64,000 bases of DNA. It comes from Tetrahymena thermophila SB210. Taxonomy: Eukaryota > Ciliophora > Oligohymenophorea > Hymenostomatida > Tetrahymenidae. Below the pieces are notes generated by a model. It searched no databases and was not told the origin of the DNA. It saw only the letters and a list, made by a program, of their open reading frames with translations. Positions 1-13,691 of this stretch are shown here, piece by piece. Within the stretch, counting starts at the first letter, position 1. Each line of letters starts with the position of its first letter. The stretch spans positions 372,001 to 436,000 of the forward strand of contig NW_002476319.1 of the NCBI RefSeq assembly GCF_000189635.1. Direction: 5' to 3'. The translations under genes were made by a program, and so were the position numbers.

Positions 1-3000
1 TGAAAATTACTACTTTCTTCTAAAATAAGCAAATATTTAGTCCAATCAAAATTAGTTTTGCATTGATAATAGAAAATAAAAAATTATATTTATAATTCAT
101 GCAAAGTATCGAGAATATTCTAAATTAAAAAAATTAAAATCTAAGACATTCAAATAAAAATTTTAATCATAATATTAAAAATTTTAACTTATAAAATATC
201 ATCCAGTTAAAATTCATATTTTTTTATATTTCACAAACATTTGTATGCTTTTTTTATTAATACAAAATAAATATCCCGTAATTAATAATGGCAGAGTAAC
301 TTGAATTAAATTAATTAGTTTGCAAGAAGGCATTTTATGGAGATTTGTTTCTTTCTTTGAAATAATCAAAAGAATTATTCAAAAAGTTAATTATATTTTA
401 AGGAAAATACTTTACAATTTTATTAATATTACCCAGCATTTATTTACTTACTTATTATTATAAATAAATATTTTAAATATGGAATTATTTAATTGTAATT
501 ATTATTTAGTATATTTTCTAACTTTTTTTTATTGATTTATTTATTAACTATTATAAATTAAAGATAAGAAAGAAGACAATACTTGATAGACATTTTATTT
601 TCTTTTCTAATTAGTACAAAAATAAATTAAATATCTGAATGAAATTGTTTTCGGGATAAATTATCTAGGTGCTAAAAATTTCCGAAGTTATATTGGTTAT
701 TATTTGTTAACATACTTGAATTAAAATTCAAAATTTTATTTTTTTCAATTAATCAGTATTATTTGTTAACTTTTTAATCTTCACTTCAAAAATACGTACA
801 AAAAGATAAGACCTTATTCAAAATTAACATCTATATTAACACTTACTTAAAGAGAATAATATAAGCAATAATAAACCAAAATTTCTTGTAATTTTATTAT
901 TTTTGCATTTCCTTTGATGTAAATTTAACGAAGGAAATAAAAATGGTTACTAAAATATTAGGTAAATTAACACTAGAAAAAATTTAATAGAGAAATGTCA
1001 TCATTAAAAAAAATATTTAACTTTTTAAGAGTCTTTACGGATTATAATTTCAAAATAATTACATGTAAATGCGTTAATTACTTGAAAAGATTAAGTAAAT
1101 CTTCTTATTTTATTGTATTTTATGGTCTAATTTCTATACCTATTTGTTTAAGATTCTAACTATAAGCTAAAATAAATTTGTTAGAAACTATCAATCAATC
1201 AATAAATCTATAAATCAATTCAGCGTCAAGTATAACTAGTGATTATAATAAATTTAATTGAGCAAAATAAGTAGATAATTTGATATATTTTCATGCGATT
1301 CATTTATACAATAAATATTCTTTTTTCTAATATTTTAATAAAGAATTCTTTTCTAGCATTTTTCTTTTGTTATAAAAATTAATTTACATCTTAACTAATC
1401 TGTTTACTTACTTCCTATAAAAACAGAAAATGTTATTAATAGGTAAATTAAATTAATCCTGCTTATAAATTAACTAGTTAAAGGAAAATTAGACTTAACT
1501 TTTTTAGAACTCTTCAAAAGTCCAACTTCATATAAGCAATTGTTTCATATTTTTATTATCCTAAAATATTTTCTATAGACCTCGATTTATGGTATTTATG
1601 AGGCTATTATGTCAATTCAAATTTGTATCTTTTATAATAATTAGAAAATAGCCTAAATGTTAATTACGAAGATAGTGATAACTAAGCGCTTGCTTTACAA
1701 TTTTTAATTTTACTTTTAAGAAAGGGAATAATATATTTTTTTACATAAATACAAATAATTGTTTGATTTAAAAAAAAGTGCTTAAAGTTTTTTTCAAGAG
1801 TTTAATGCAACATCAAAACAGAATTAGATAGTGTATAGAATAATAGAGATACTTTATTTCATTGTTTCTTTTGAATGGTATCAGATAAATTTTAGTTATA
1901 ATAACTTTCAAATTTTACAAAAATTTGAAATTTTTTGTTTGTTATGTTTTCATTCTAAAAAATTGTTTGATTTAATCTTCTTTTCGATTTTTAAAATATT
2001 TTATAGTTGTAGACAAGAATTGTATTGATTCAAATACATTTAAGCTAAAATTACAAAAAATTAAAATTATTAGCAATTCAAAATTTAATATCCATAAGCA
2101 TGAACGAATTTCATTAACTTTTTTCTACAATTTACTTTTACAAATTTTTTTGTTACAGGCAATAAAAGTAAAATAAGAATTTGCAAAACAATATTATATT
2201 GCTTACAAAGCTTAGAATCAATTCTTAGCCTCAAACAATCAATATTACTTTAATCTAAAAATCAAAATTTTATATAATACAGTATCATAATTGAATACAG
2301 ATATTAGTATGTATTTCCTTGATTTTCATGTAATTATTCTTACTGATACAAATCTTTTAATAATTTTAATCTAACTTACAACAGCAAACTCTTAATTAAT
2401 AAAATTTGAATAAAAAATTTTTTTTTAAAACTTTTTTGGCTTCAACTAAATTTATCTCATAATTAGAATATTATAAAAAATATTCCTTTTTGTACTGATA
2501 AAATCAATTCATTATCCAAGCAAATTTTATTTTAGATAAATTTTTCAGAGAGATCAAATAATTCTAAAAATAAATACTCAATCTAATGATTAATCTAAGC
2601 TAATTTCTTAATAAAATTTGTTTATAATTTATTTAATTTATTCTCACAATTAAATAAAAAAGCAGATAATTTAATTCTAAATATTTTTATCCAGTAAAAA
2701 TAATAAAAAAATCATTCCGTAAATTAATTTATTTGCATTTGATAATAATTTTATTTTTGTTTCTATAAGAAGGTTCAGTCAGATTTTCTGATTATAAAAT
2801 TTCTTGCTTTAATTAAGTTAATAACAATAATTAATAATTTTATTTAATTAAAAGCATTTAAAATTAATTTTATTTTAATAAATCAATTAATATTTTATAT
2901 TTATAACAATTAGAATTGATTTAATTATAAATTAATAATTAAATTTGTTGTACTACTTATCTTAAACGTGCTTTGAAAAAAAATATTATAACTTAATCTA

Positions 3001-3075
3001 TATTACTAAAATATAACTCTATCTTAATTTTTATCATCAGTTTTTAAAATAATCAACTTTTTTAATTATTCATAA
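1..3075. other. A+T-rich intergenic region
   Basis: No gene was recognised on either strand. The stretch is made of short A and T runs with frequent TGA in all frames. A 65-codon ORF near 1831-2028 has only A+T-driven codons (Phe, Ile, Tyr, Leu) and no homology I can see. It presumably contains the 5' flank of the coiled-coil gene that starts at 3076. Confidence 0.6.
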
Positions 3076-6000
3076 ATGAGCAATAAAGCAAGCTGTAATT
3101 TTATTTTTAAAATTAATTATTTTATCTTTACTGTGATTGCAAATTATTGACATTTTCTCTTTTCAAAAGAGCTTGACAAGGAAATTCAAGAAAAAGAGTA
3201 AGAGCTTGAAAAGCTTAAAAACGATATACGTTCCCGTTAAAAACTGCTTGAAACATTAGGCAAAATAAATGTATTAAATAAAATTAGATTTAATGATTGA
3301 AGATTTTATTGATCTTCATAATGAGCGAAATTTTAAATTTATAAAATATTACAACAGAGCAAAATAGATGATGAAGCTATTATGGAAAAAGTTAAGGCAT
3401 AAACAGAAGAGATTAATCTTCTTTAGAAGCAGGTTTCTGTCTTAAACGCCAGGTAGAAATTATCCTAATTATTTATTTCAATTATTTAATTAGTGCATAA
3501 AGTAATTGAATTTTATTAGAATCTAAAAGGGAGAGGATGAAGAAGCTAAGTAGTAATTAAAGGAAAAGGATGATAAGGTTATAATTATGATTTAATAATT
3601 TTTTCTTTCAAATTAACTATAGTAGAAACATAATTTTATGGTGTAAAAATAAATGACTGAAATCTAATTTATATCAATTAAAAGATCAAAATGCTTGAAT
3701 AAACTAACAAAAAACTTCTTGAGAAGAACTAAGATGACTTAATTGAAGTAAAAAGAGTAAGGTCTTAATATGAGGTAAAGCATCCTTTATGCATTAAATC
3801 CCGCTCTTTTTCCATCTATATTTTGATTGACAATATAATGATATAATAAAAAAGAAATAACTTGAACAGCTTTAAGAACAGATAAAAGACTATGCTGAGA
3901 AGCTTGCAAATGAATAAAGTTAAAATGAAGAACTATAATAAGAAATTGAAAGATTAAAGCAGCAAGGAATGAACTAAAATTAGAAGTAAGCTAATTTTAT
4001 TATAGTCTATTTATTTTTCAAAAAGTTTATTAAATATAGCAACAATGAAGAGTAAGCCAATGAGCTTGCATAGATGAAGGAAAAAATGGATTAGAAAAAA
4101 TTAAAGAAAAAATAGTTAAAATAGGACCATGAACAAGTAAAAAATGAGCATACTAAAATTTTAAGTGAATATAATAACCTCTAAGTTGAGTTGCATGAAA
4201 TAAAAGCTTAAGCTTAAGAATTCCAAGATCAACTAAATAAAAAATAAGACTAAAATGTTAATCTTGAGAGTTAAATTACATATTTAAATGAAGAATTATC
4301 ATAGGAAAAGCAGTAGATTTTTATAAAATGTTTTTTATATTAATTTTTTTTTTAATTTAAAAAGAAAATCTGAATAACAAAGAAAAGAGTTGCAAGAGGC
4401 ATTTAAACAAAAAGAAGAAAATCTTAGCAAGCAGCTAGAAGAATCACTGAAATAGAGAGAAGATTTCTTTAACAAGCAAAAAGAAGTAAATCTTTAATTT
4501 AGTTTAACAATAGAATAAAAATATCTAATTTAATTTTTATATTTTTGTGATTTATTAGGAATTAATGGGTGAACTTTAAAGAAAAAAAGATTAAATTCTT
4601 CAGACAGAAGAAAAAGTTAGCTAGCAAAATATTTAGCTTTTAAACTTAGAGTAGGAAGTGTCTAATAAAAAATAAGCTTTATAAAATGTTGAATATGAAT
4701 TAAATCAGTAGAAAACAATGAGCAAAGAGCTAAAAACAGAAAATATGCAAATAAAGTAAGAACTCATACTATTAAAGCAATAAAATGAAGTGAATTAAGT
4801 TAATAATTAAAATCTACAGCAAATTCTTTAATAATCGTAGCAATAACTGGAATCTCAAAAGGAATAATTTAAAAATTTATAAAAATAATTTGATGAAAAG
4901 GAAGAATAATGCTTTAATTTACAATCAGAAGTTTAAAATGCTTAAACTCTTAACTAAACACTTACATTTAAAAATAAAAATTTGTAGTAAGACTTAGATT
5001 AAGCTAATTTATAACAAAAACTTTTGAGGCAAGACATAGAAAAATCTATCTTAGATCTCAAAGAAGCAAAGTTTTAAATTGAAGACACTAAAAAAAAGGC
5101 ATAAAATAATTTACTTAAAGCTCAGTAGGAATTTGAAGAAAAACTTAGAGATGAGAGAGTAAAAGCAAAGTAAGAATATGATAAACTCAAAAGCTTAGTT
5201 GATCAATAAAAAAAAGAGTAAGAAAGGTAATTCATAGAAAGAAGTAACAACTTAGAAAAGGAATTCCAGAGAATGCAGCAATAGAGAGTAGAAGAATTAG
5301 ATCAGTTAAAATAATAAAAAAAAGAAGTTGAAAAAGAAAATAAAAGAATTTTATAAAATTATGAAGAGACTGTTGAAACTCTTGAAAAGTAAATTTTAAA
5401 TTATCTAAATTTAATTTTATTTTGTTAATTTAAATAGATTTAAAGAAAAGTCTGAGTCGGTTATTAATTCATAGAGAAAAACTATAGCTGAGCAAAGGTA
5501 AAAGTAGGAATCATATGAAAAAAAAATTGAAGAATAAAAGAATTTTATAGAGGAGATAAAGAAAAATGTTTAGCTTTATAAAGAAGAAGCTCAAAAGCAA
5601 TAATCTGATGTAAAATAAATAATATTTTATGCATTTGCTCATATTTCTCAACATCTTATATATAGAATAAAAAAATCTTGGGAAAGATAAAGTCATAATA
5701 GGAGAAGATAAAACAACTTGAAGATGAGTTAGGTAAAAGTGATATTGCAAAACTAAGAGCATAGGCAGAGGTATTCAAATTTAAATTAGAATTTGAGTTT
5801 TTATGATTGAAATATCTGAATTTAAAAGAAAAGAGAAAGTTTAAATATTTATTTTAAATAAAAGATGAATTAAACTCTTAAACAATAAATTAAATGATTA
5901 AATTTATTATAAAAGCAAAGATTAATTTTGCATTAAATTTAAGAGTAAAGGTGTAAATAGAGGAATACCTAAATATTTCATATTTTTAACTCACTCATAC

Positions 6001-7643
6001 ACTACCTAAGTTATTAACTAAAATTATATTTAAATTTCATTAAAATTGCTGATAAGAACATATTAAGTCAAAATTAAATCTTAAATTTTACTAGATACTA
6101 AAAACAAAATATCTTTAAAATAATTTAAGTTGTTTAATTTAAATTTGAATTTACTGCTCCAATTCGAAACTTTATAAAATATTTTGGTTTTTTACTATTT
6201 GATTTAGATTTTATGTTGTAGATTGGTTTGTAAAATATTTTTTGATATGAAAAAAGGCAGAAAATGTACGAAATTAAATGAAAATGTATATCAGCAAAGT
6301 AAATGATTTAGAAAAGAATATTATTCCTGGTAAATTTATAAATTTTCTTTTTATATGGGTAAATTTAATTTCTATTGTGTGTAGACTTAAAAAAGCAAAT
6401 TGATGATAGGATTCTTGAAATAAAACTACTTAAAGAAATGATTACTTCAGCTAAAACAATGGTAAGAGTCAAAGACTAGGACATAGTTAGATACAAAATT
6501 AAACTTCAAGCATCAGAAAATGAGAAAAATTAGATGATAGGAGAGAGCTAATTTTTCTAAGATTAATAGTAGCTTCCTAGAAATAATTAATAAGGAATGC
6601 GAGTCTACTCAAACTAGCAATTTAATTCTCCCAACAGAAGAATTTTAGTAGCTAAATAATCTGTCAAAAATTCATCATCTGGTCATCTACCTAAGCTAAA
6701 CTAAATATAAAATTCAAATAATCGTATTGGTTTTTAGAACTAAAAATAGTAACTACAATAATCAGAAGATTTATAGGGTAAGTCATTTTTATGACAAATT
6801 AATTTATTTTGCATATTTCAATGTTATTAAATATTTCAGCTAAAATTAGTTCATATTACAGAGGGATTTATAAAATAAATCTGCAAATTACATTTTCTAA
6901 TTACAAAATTTTAATATTTTAGTTTTCTCATTTTTAAATAATTTAATTTGTTTAATTATTTCAAACAGCTAACTATAATGAGCTTCCAAGTGAGATTCAT
7001 AAAAAACCAGAATAAATTGGATAGTATGATGAAAATAACAAAGAGGAAAATTGGAGTGAAATATTTGACAAATAATCAAAGCAAGGAGTAAATAAATTTT
7101 ATGATTTCTATAAATATTTATGAAGTTTGAATTTAAATTAAAAAAATTGTAACATAAAATTAGGGAACCCCAACAAAAAATCATGCTATTAATAGTAAAG
7201 AGTAGCTGGATCTGATCAAAGAAAGAGCAGATGAGAATATGCATACCGATAAAGTAAAAAGTATATGATATAGACATAAATTTAAACACACATAATAAAT
7301 AAAAGGAACCAAGAAAAAAATCTAAACCTACTTCTTAAAATGAGATAGAATAATCTAAAACACAAGATAGTACTAGATTGATTAAGATATTAATATGATC
7401 TCAAATTTATTTATTAATTTATTTTTATTAGAAAAATCTACTAAGGGATCAAAGGCTTCCAAAAAGAAAGTTGGGTCAAAAGTTGAAAATGGTGAAGAAG
7501 AGCTAAGAGATGACTTAGAAAGTGATTTGGAAGAAGATGAGGATTTCGAGAGAGATGATACTTTGCAAAAGGAAGAAGATAATAATCAAGAAACAGAGGA
7601 ATAAGATAGATAAGAAGATGACTAGATGGTTGAAGAGGATTGA
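3076..7643 (+). CDS. long coiled-coil protein, function unknown
   Basis: Multi-exon gene with roughly a dozen short GT...AG introns. ATG at 3076 opens a 19-nt first exon; introns at 3095-3169 and 3271-3357 join in frame, and the last exon runs through an acidic tail to TGA at 7641-7643. The product is roughly 1,100-1,200 residues. It is dominated by Glu/Lys/Gln heptad-like sequence and should form a long parallel coiled coil. A better-conserved block near 6380-6530 reads KKQIDDRILEIKLLKEM followed by a segment rich in K, D and R. The C-terminus is Lys-rich, then strongly Asp/Glu-rich. No enzymatic motif, signal peptide or membrane segment was seen. Its downstream neighbours are STIL-like and IQUB-like, so a basal body or ciliary role is possible but is only inference from context. 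Several internal exon borders are approximate. Confidence 0.75.
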
Positions 7644-9363
7644 TTTTATTTATAAAGAATATGATTTAATTTAATTTAAATCTCTAAGCAGATTTAATTA
7701 ATATTTATTAAAATAATTAAATGGCTAAATAATATTATTTATTTATTTTATTTTATTTACTATTTACCTACATCTTAAAGTCAAATAATTTTTTAAAAAG
7801 TATATTTTTCCACTAAAAAAGTTGTTTTTGATATGATAATACTATCCAGAATATAATTTGTTTGGAATATTAAAAAATGAATTTTAAACATTAAATTATT
7901 TTTATTTAGGATAGCTTGAACTAAACTATATTCTTAATCATAAAATAAAATTAATTTACAACTTTAAATTTTATCTAATTAAACAAATATTTAATTTGAT
8001 TGCCTTTACGTTTATGTCAATCTAATATTTGTTAAAATAATGAATTGGCTGATTTATATAATAATATATTTTAACTACCTACTTATTCTTTACAGCTAAG
8101 CTATTTTTAACAAAATTAAATTTTCTACTAAAAAGCTTTTTCTAATTACGAAATCAAATAAAAAGTGGTTCATAATATTCATTAAAATTTTAAATATTAA
8201 ATAATATTTAATAACTACTATTTGTGCTTAACAAGCTTTATAATAATTATTTAAACTCAGCCATTAATTTTACATATTATCCATTAAATTGTGTGGCTAG
8301 ATTGTTGGGTAGGATTGATCTCTTTATAAAAAATAAGATTAGATTGTACTTAATTTTCTATTATAAAAATAATTTATAATTAATAGACAAAATTAATTTA
8401 TTTTATTTTGTATTCTTTTTATAATAATTAAATTTTTCTCTAAAAAACTTTTGCTTATTATAATTAGTTGATTCATAACATTAATTCAAGTTTTTAATGA
8501 ATGAAAGAATAAATGTATTAATAAATTCACATTATTCTTCAAAATAATTTTATTAAATTTACAATTAAATAAATATTTTAAAAATAAATTTATTAAATTT
8601 TGGTTATTAAAATGAATCAGAGGTAAAAATGAAATGTTTGTGTGTTTTAATTTTATATGAAATTATTGATATCATATTGTGAACGAATTTAGAAATAGAT
8701 TTTTATAAAGAAATAGTTTAAGTAGGGTTAATTTATTAATATTATGTGTATGATTTATTTTAATTTTATCAAATTATCTTATAAATTTTTATTATCAAAA
8801 GTAGCTTTTGTATTTTTTTTAATTTTCATAAAATATATTTTTATTTCTAAATTATTGTCTAATGTTTTATTTATTAATTTAACAAGATTATATTTTTATA
8901 TTTTTGCTTTAATAAAATTATTTCTAAATTAAATTTGTATATTTATTTTATTGTTTTAAATATTTAAAACATAAATGATTACTATGGTAATTAAATTTAA
9001 AAGAAAATTTTAAGATTGACAAACAAAGTATGAGCGAAATTAAAAAAAATTATAAGTTTTTTATTTGAATTTGAAAAATTGTGATAAATATTTTAAATGA
9101 TGGTGGAAATTAAACGAATAAATGAGTTTCTGAACAAATATTAATCAAATTAATTTCATTTAAAAATCATTAAAGATTTAAGTTGAAATTCAAATGATTT
9201 GTAATTTGAAAGGATTTTATTACTAATTAATTTGAAGATATATGATTAATATACAAAATTAATAACTTTAATTAATTAAACACAAGTAAATTTTTTATTG
9301 ATTTTTGTTAGGAATCAAAATTATTTTACAGTATTTAGATTACGTTTAGCTAATTTATATAAA
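7644..9363. other. intergenic region with diverged tandem repeat
   Basis: No gene seen. The stretch from about 7680 to 8520 contains three diverged copies of a unit of about 313 bp, annotated separately. The remainder is A+T-rich spacer leading to the STIL-like gene at 9364. Confidence 0.55.
7680..8520. repeat. three diverged tandem copies, about 313-bp unit
   Basis: Related T-runs followed by CTAAAAA and G/CTTTT recur at about 7806, 8121 and 8434, spaced about 315 and 313 bp. In the second and third copies the motif is followed by a similar segment containing TTCATAA and ATTNAA, and the stretches between are also loosely alike. Copies differ at many positions, so the array is old. Boundaries are approximate. 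Confidence 0.45.
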
Positions 9364-12310
9364 ATGAGCATTAAGGTGGTGAAGGGATTCAGCCTCCAAC
9401 TTAATTTAAATTTGAAAAAGTCAGAGGAAGAAGATTCTATTTGTTTATCTATAGAAGAGAATTTACCATAATTGGTAGTAGAACAGAAAACATGCCAATT
9501 AATTGGGCAATAACCTCAAGGAAAAGCATATTTAGATCTTTCAAAGGTGTGTAAATGCTAGTTTTCTCAGGAATATCTTTATCTAATTGAGAATCTAAGC
9601 AAAAAGAGTAAGTTTGAAAAAACTATGCCAGTTCAGTTTAACAATCTGGAGAATGAATAAGATAAAATAAAGTTCTTGACTCAAGATCAATTAGTGAACA
9701 ATGTTATTCTTACTAAAAATTCATACGAGCACAATGAAGAGAATATTACAATTTATGATTTCAGCAATATTTCTGAAATCATGTAGCTCTTTTTAAATAA
9801 CTTTTGGATTGAATTTGCTTTAATGAAAGAAAACAATTAGCTCATATCAAAGCTTATTTTTAATAATGTCACTTTTGTTATAAATAAAATTGATTAATCT
9901 TCAAATAACCTGTAAATACTACCAAACCCAGTCATGTAGCTTCTAGCTTCTAAAACGAAAGCAAAACTTAATCCTTAAAACTAGAAAACTCTAAATGGAA
10001 AAAACGAAAGAGATTAAACTAATAGCACTATTAGAACAGGTTATTTAAGCATGGATAGTAAACAAAGGATAGTTCCTCTTTTGGCATAGGATGAAGGAGT
10101 TTACAAAGTACCTCTTATAGGTATTTGGATTTAAAGCGATGAGAATGTTAATGATATTTTCCTTTGGACTCTCTTTATTGAATATGCAAAAAATGGTGCT
10201 ATGAAAAAATGTAATCTTTCAAATTCTTCTCCTTCTGCTTAAAATAATTAAAAAACGAGTTCTACTTTATTTTCAACTGTTCCAAACTACTCTGATATAT
10301 CTTTCTTATTCGTATGGTTTTAGTCAAGCGATGTCACTAGTCCATTATATTTTTAAATTTAAATCACTTAATCTAGTTTGAATAAGTGCTTTCAAAAAGC
10401 TCAGCTTTCCTCGAGCTCCTCAGTAATTAAATTTGATTACAGGTACTCAAAATTCAAGCCTGTAAATATAATTGAAAATGGATTGAATCACACTTTTGAG
10501 GCTTAAGATTAAGTAAATAAGCCTATTAAATAGCAATAGATAATTACCAATTCAATGAAAAGTGAAGATATTAAATTAACAGAAAATAAAGAATTTTCCA
10601 AATATTAAAATGGAAAAGATTAGAATATTTTTAAGCAATTTTCTCAAAAATAAGGAATTGAGTTGCTTGAAAGCTAAAATAAATTTTAAAAAGAAAATAC
10701 TCAAATTGTATCAAACAAACAGAAAACATTTAAAGATGATGATTTTAAATTAAAATCTTCACTTACCAATACCTCTGAGGATTTTTTTCCTATTAAAGAT
10801 TATAATTTATAGAGTCACAATGCTGGATAAAAAGATAAATCCCCCTTAAGCGAGAGCTATAAAAATGACAACTTAAAACTGTCAACAAGAGATTTAAACA
10901 TAAGTTTAAATCAAAGTAAATAAGTGCAAAGCAAGGGGGTTGATGAATAATAATTGGATGTCAAAGAATAAACTAAAGTGAGATCTCAGTCTTTATACAA
11001 TTCTAAACAGAGCCAACAAATTCAAAATAATTTAGCAGCTAACTCTGAAAAATATCCTAATTCTCAATTGTAGCTTTTAGATTCTTAAAAATAAATTATG
11101 GAATCGAAAAAGATTCTAGAAGAACGAAAATTAAATAAAAAAGATGGAATAATTTAAGATGAAAAAGAGAAGCAATTATTCTATAAATCTAACAATTACA
11201 ACTAAAGCTGTCCAACCAATCAAAAAGATTTGACTTAATTCTAACACAACACCTTAAAATAACATTAAACTTTATTTGAATAAAACTCAAAAATAGAAGA
11301 ATTAGAAAAACAAATTTAACAATTAAAGGTATTTTAATATTTAAAATTTAAGTAATATTAAAAAAAATTTTTTTAAATAGAAAGAACTGCAATACTCTAA
11401 ATCAAAGGATAAATATTCACCTCGAGTATTAGAAAATGGGAATAGTGGTAACAGTGAGTACTCTACTGTAAAGAAAAGATCAAGTAAGTCTGTTTATAGT
11501 ACAAATAGTATTTCTGGAGTCGGTTCTGGAGGATCATTGGCATCGGGAAATACAAATAGCTCAAAGGGTGGTAGCAAATTTGTATCAAGAATCAACAAAT
11601 CTTAGATTGAATCACCAAGTGTGAACTCAATTATCAAGAATAGTATAGAAAAGGTTAGTGATAATTGCTAAGTTTCTTCATTTACAAAGAATTAAAGAAA
11701 TTTATACAGTGCTAATTCACAGGCCACAACTGCAACAGGAAACAAATCTATTGATAGCAGATTATTTAGCTAAAATTAAAATAACTCATTTAACATAACT
11801 AATAAGAGCTTAAATACTTGCAAGTACTTGAGTGGTTTTTCTAGTAACAAAGACATAGATCTCACAATAGGTTAGCTTTAGTCTAATGAAAAACCTCCTA
11901 TTGGATGTCTAAGCACTGCAAGATCTAATTAGCTCCGCTCATCAATCAAAAATATAAACCAAGGATTAAACACTCAAAGGACATCTTCCTCAAAGCAGCT
12001 GTAGAGGTAGTAAGCAACTTCATCCTCAGGAAATGGTGCAAACATAAAAAGAAGCAGATTCCTAGAATGCAATGACGAATTACCTAGAATAAAATTTGAC
12101 TTTTCTAACATAAATGACAACGAAGAAAGCGATGAAGAGTCATCAAATGAAAGCAAAAACAAAAGTGACAAATTATTAAAATACAAACTTCATTCTAATA
12201 TGAATACATCAAAAACTTCAGTAAATTCCTATTTAAAATAATTCAATTAATTAACATATTTTTTAATATAAAAATAGAGTATAAAACTAAATAATTTTAT
12301 TAATTTTTGA
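9364..12310 (+). CDS. STIL/Ana2/SAS-5-like centriole assembly scaffold
   Basis: 964 residues in two exons (9364-11328, 11381-12310) with a 52-nt intron. STIL-family proteins bring SAS-6 to the cartwheel under PLK4 control during centriole or basal-body duplication. Hallmarks seen: LVVEQKT at about residue 37 (STIL has LVVTEKT), GYLSMD at 226-231 (STIL GYLTMD), then VYKVPLIGIWI at about 247-256 (STIL VYSLPLVGIWL), in the same order and spacing as the vertebrate N-terminal domain. A short coiled coil (about 635-665) is split by the intron, as expected for the PLK4/oligomerisation helix. Further on, SLNTCKYL at 798-805 weakly recalls the core of the STAN motif that binds SAS-6. The rest is Ser/Asn/Gln-rich and probably disordered. 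Start: first ATG of the open frame, with A at -3. The N-terminal assignment is strong; the STAN assignment is tentative. Confidence 0.85.
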
Positions 12311-13691
12311 GATTTAACAGAGAAAAAAAATGAATAAATTATAATTTCTACAAACACTTATATAAATAATCATTAACTAAAAAATTGTAATTAAAAATAT
12401 TATGTATATAAATTATAAATGTAAACTAAAAATATATTTATTAATTCAAAAATGTTTTACTTGTTGGGTCTTTCTTAATAATTAAAATTAAATTGTTTTC
12501 TCTAATTTTAAAAAAAAAATACTTTCATATTTTTATTTAATATTTCTATAAAATATTCTATGAATTCACATAATGAATCTGAAACATTGAAATCATTTCT
12601 TTCAATTAAATAATATAATTTACAATAATCTCTTTTGCTGTTCAAATTTATCAAAAAAATTTAGTAAAAATAATTAGTGATATTTTTAAAATGAAAATAA
12701 ATATTGAATTAATCTTTAAGGATATGATTTTAGTTCAGTCTAATAATATATAAAATTGAATAAAAATTGTTACAAAGTAATGAAATAATAATTTTAGGAT
12801 TATGAAAAAGAAAAATTTATCTTTTTCTATGAATTTAATAAAATTAAATGATCATAATTTTATGATAATAAAGAAAAACATTGTAAATAATTTAAACTAA
12901 AATTGTCTTTCTAAATTTTTTATGTTTTAATACAATGTTTGTTTTAATTTTGTTTAATACAACATTTTTAAAAAAAGTTTTTTGTTTAATTTAATTTAAA
13001 AAAGTAAATTTAATTAAATTTGATTATTCTCCTCTAATATTTAATTTAATTTGTTTAATTTCTGGTTGATTTGATGAATTTATAGAAATAAAATAATTTA
13101 ATGATAATTATTTTAAAATTATTTAAATAAATAACTCATTTGGTAAAGATTGTTAACGAATAAAATATTCAAAATCCAAAGATATATCTGCGATTTCAAA
13201 TATACAAATTTTTGAGATGCTGTGTTAAATAATTTTTCAATTTTATAATTTGAGCGAAGAGCAAATTAAATGTTTTGCTTTGAAAAATGATTGGAAATTA
13301 ATTAAAATAATATGCATGTTTCGATCTTAAATAGTTGATTAAATAAAACAAATATCAAAACTAATAATATAATAGCACTGTGTTAGTTTCAGAATTATAA
13401 ATTAAAAGGATTGAGTGAGTTATTAATTAATGAATTGATTGATTATCAATACTAATGAGTTTGATGTGATTGATTGCAATTTTGCATGAAGAGTTGATAA
13501 TCTAAGTATAAAGAATTTTATATTTTGGAATTAGTTATAAATAAAATCAAGGAAAGGCAACAGAAATTAAGGAATATATATATACAAATATAATTATAAG
13601 TAAGACCTTAAAATAGAATTATTAAGCTTAGAGAGAATATTTGCGAAAATAGAATTTTATACGTTGACTTAGTGAATATATATCGTTGAAA
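12311..13691. other. intergenic region, no gene seen
   Basis: About 1.4 kb of A+T-rich spacer between two plus-strand genes. Nothing coding was recognised. The last 300 bp are slightly richer in G and probably hold the promoter and 5' UTR of the IQUB-like gene. Confidence 0.55.

Noticed and set aside
1831-2028. 65-codon plus-strand ORF
   Set aside because: Composed of Phe/Ile/Tyr/Leu codons expected from A+T noise; no coding signs on either side.
8744-8932. 62-codon hydrophobic plus-strand ORF
   Set aside because: Low-complexity A+T composition, no signal of selection, no neighbours.
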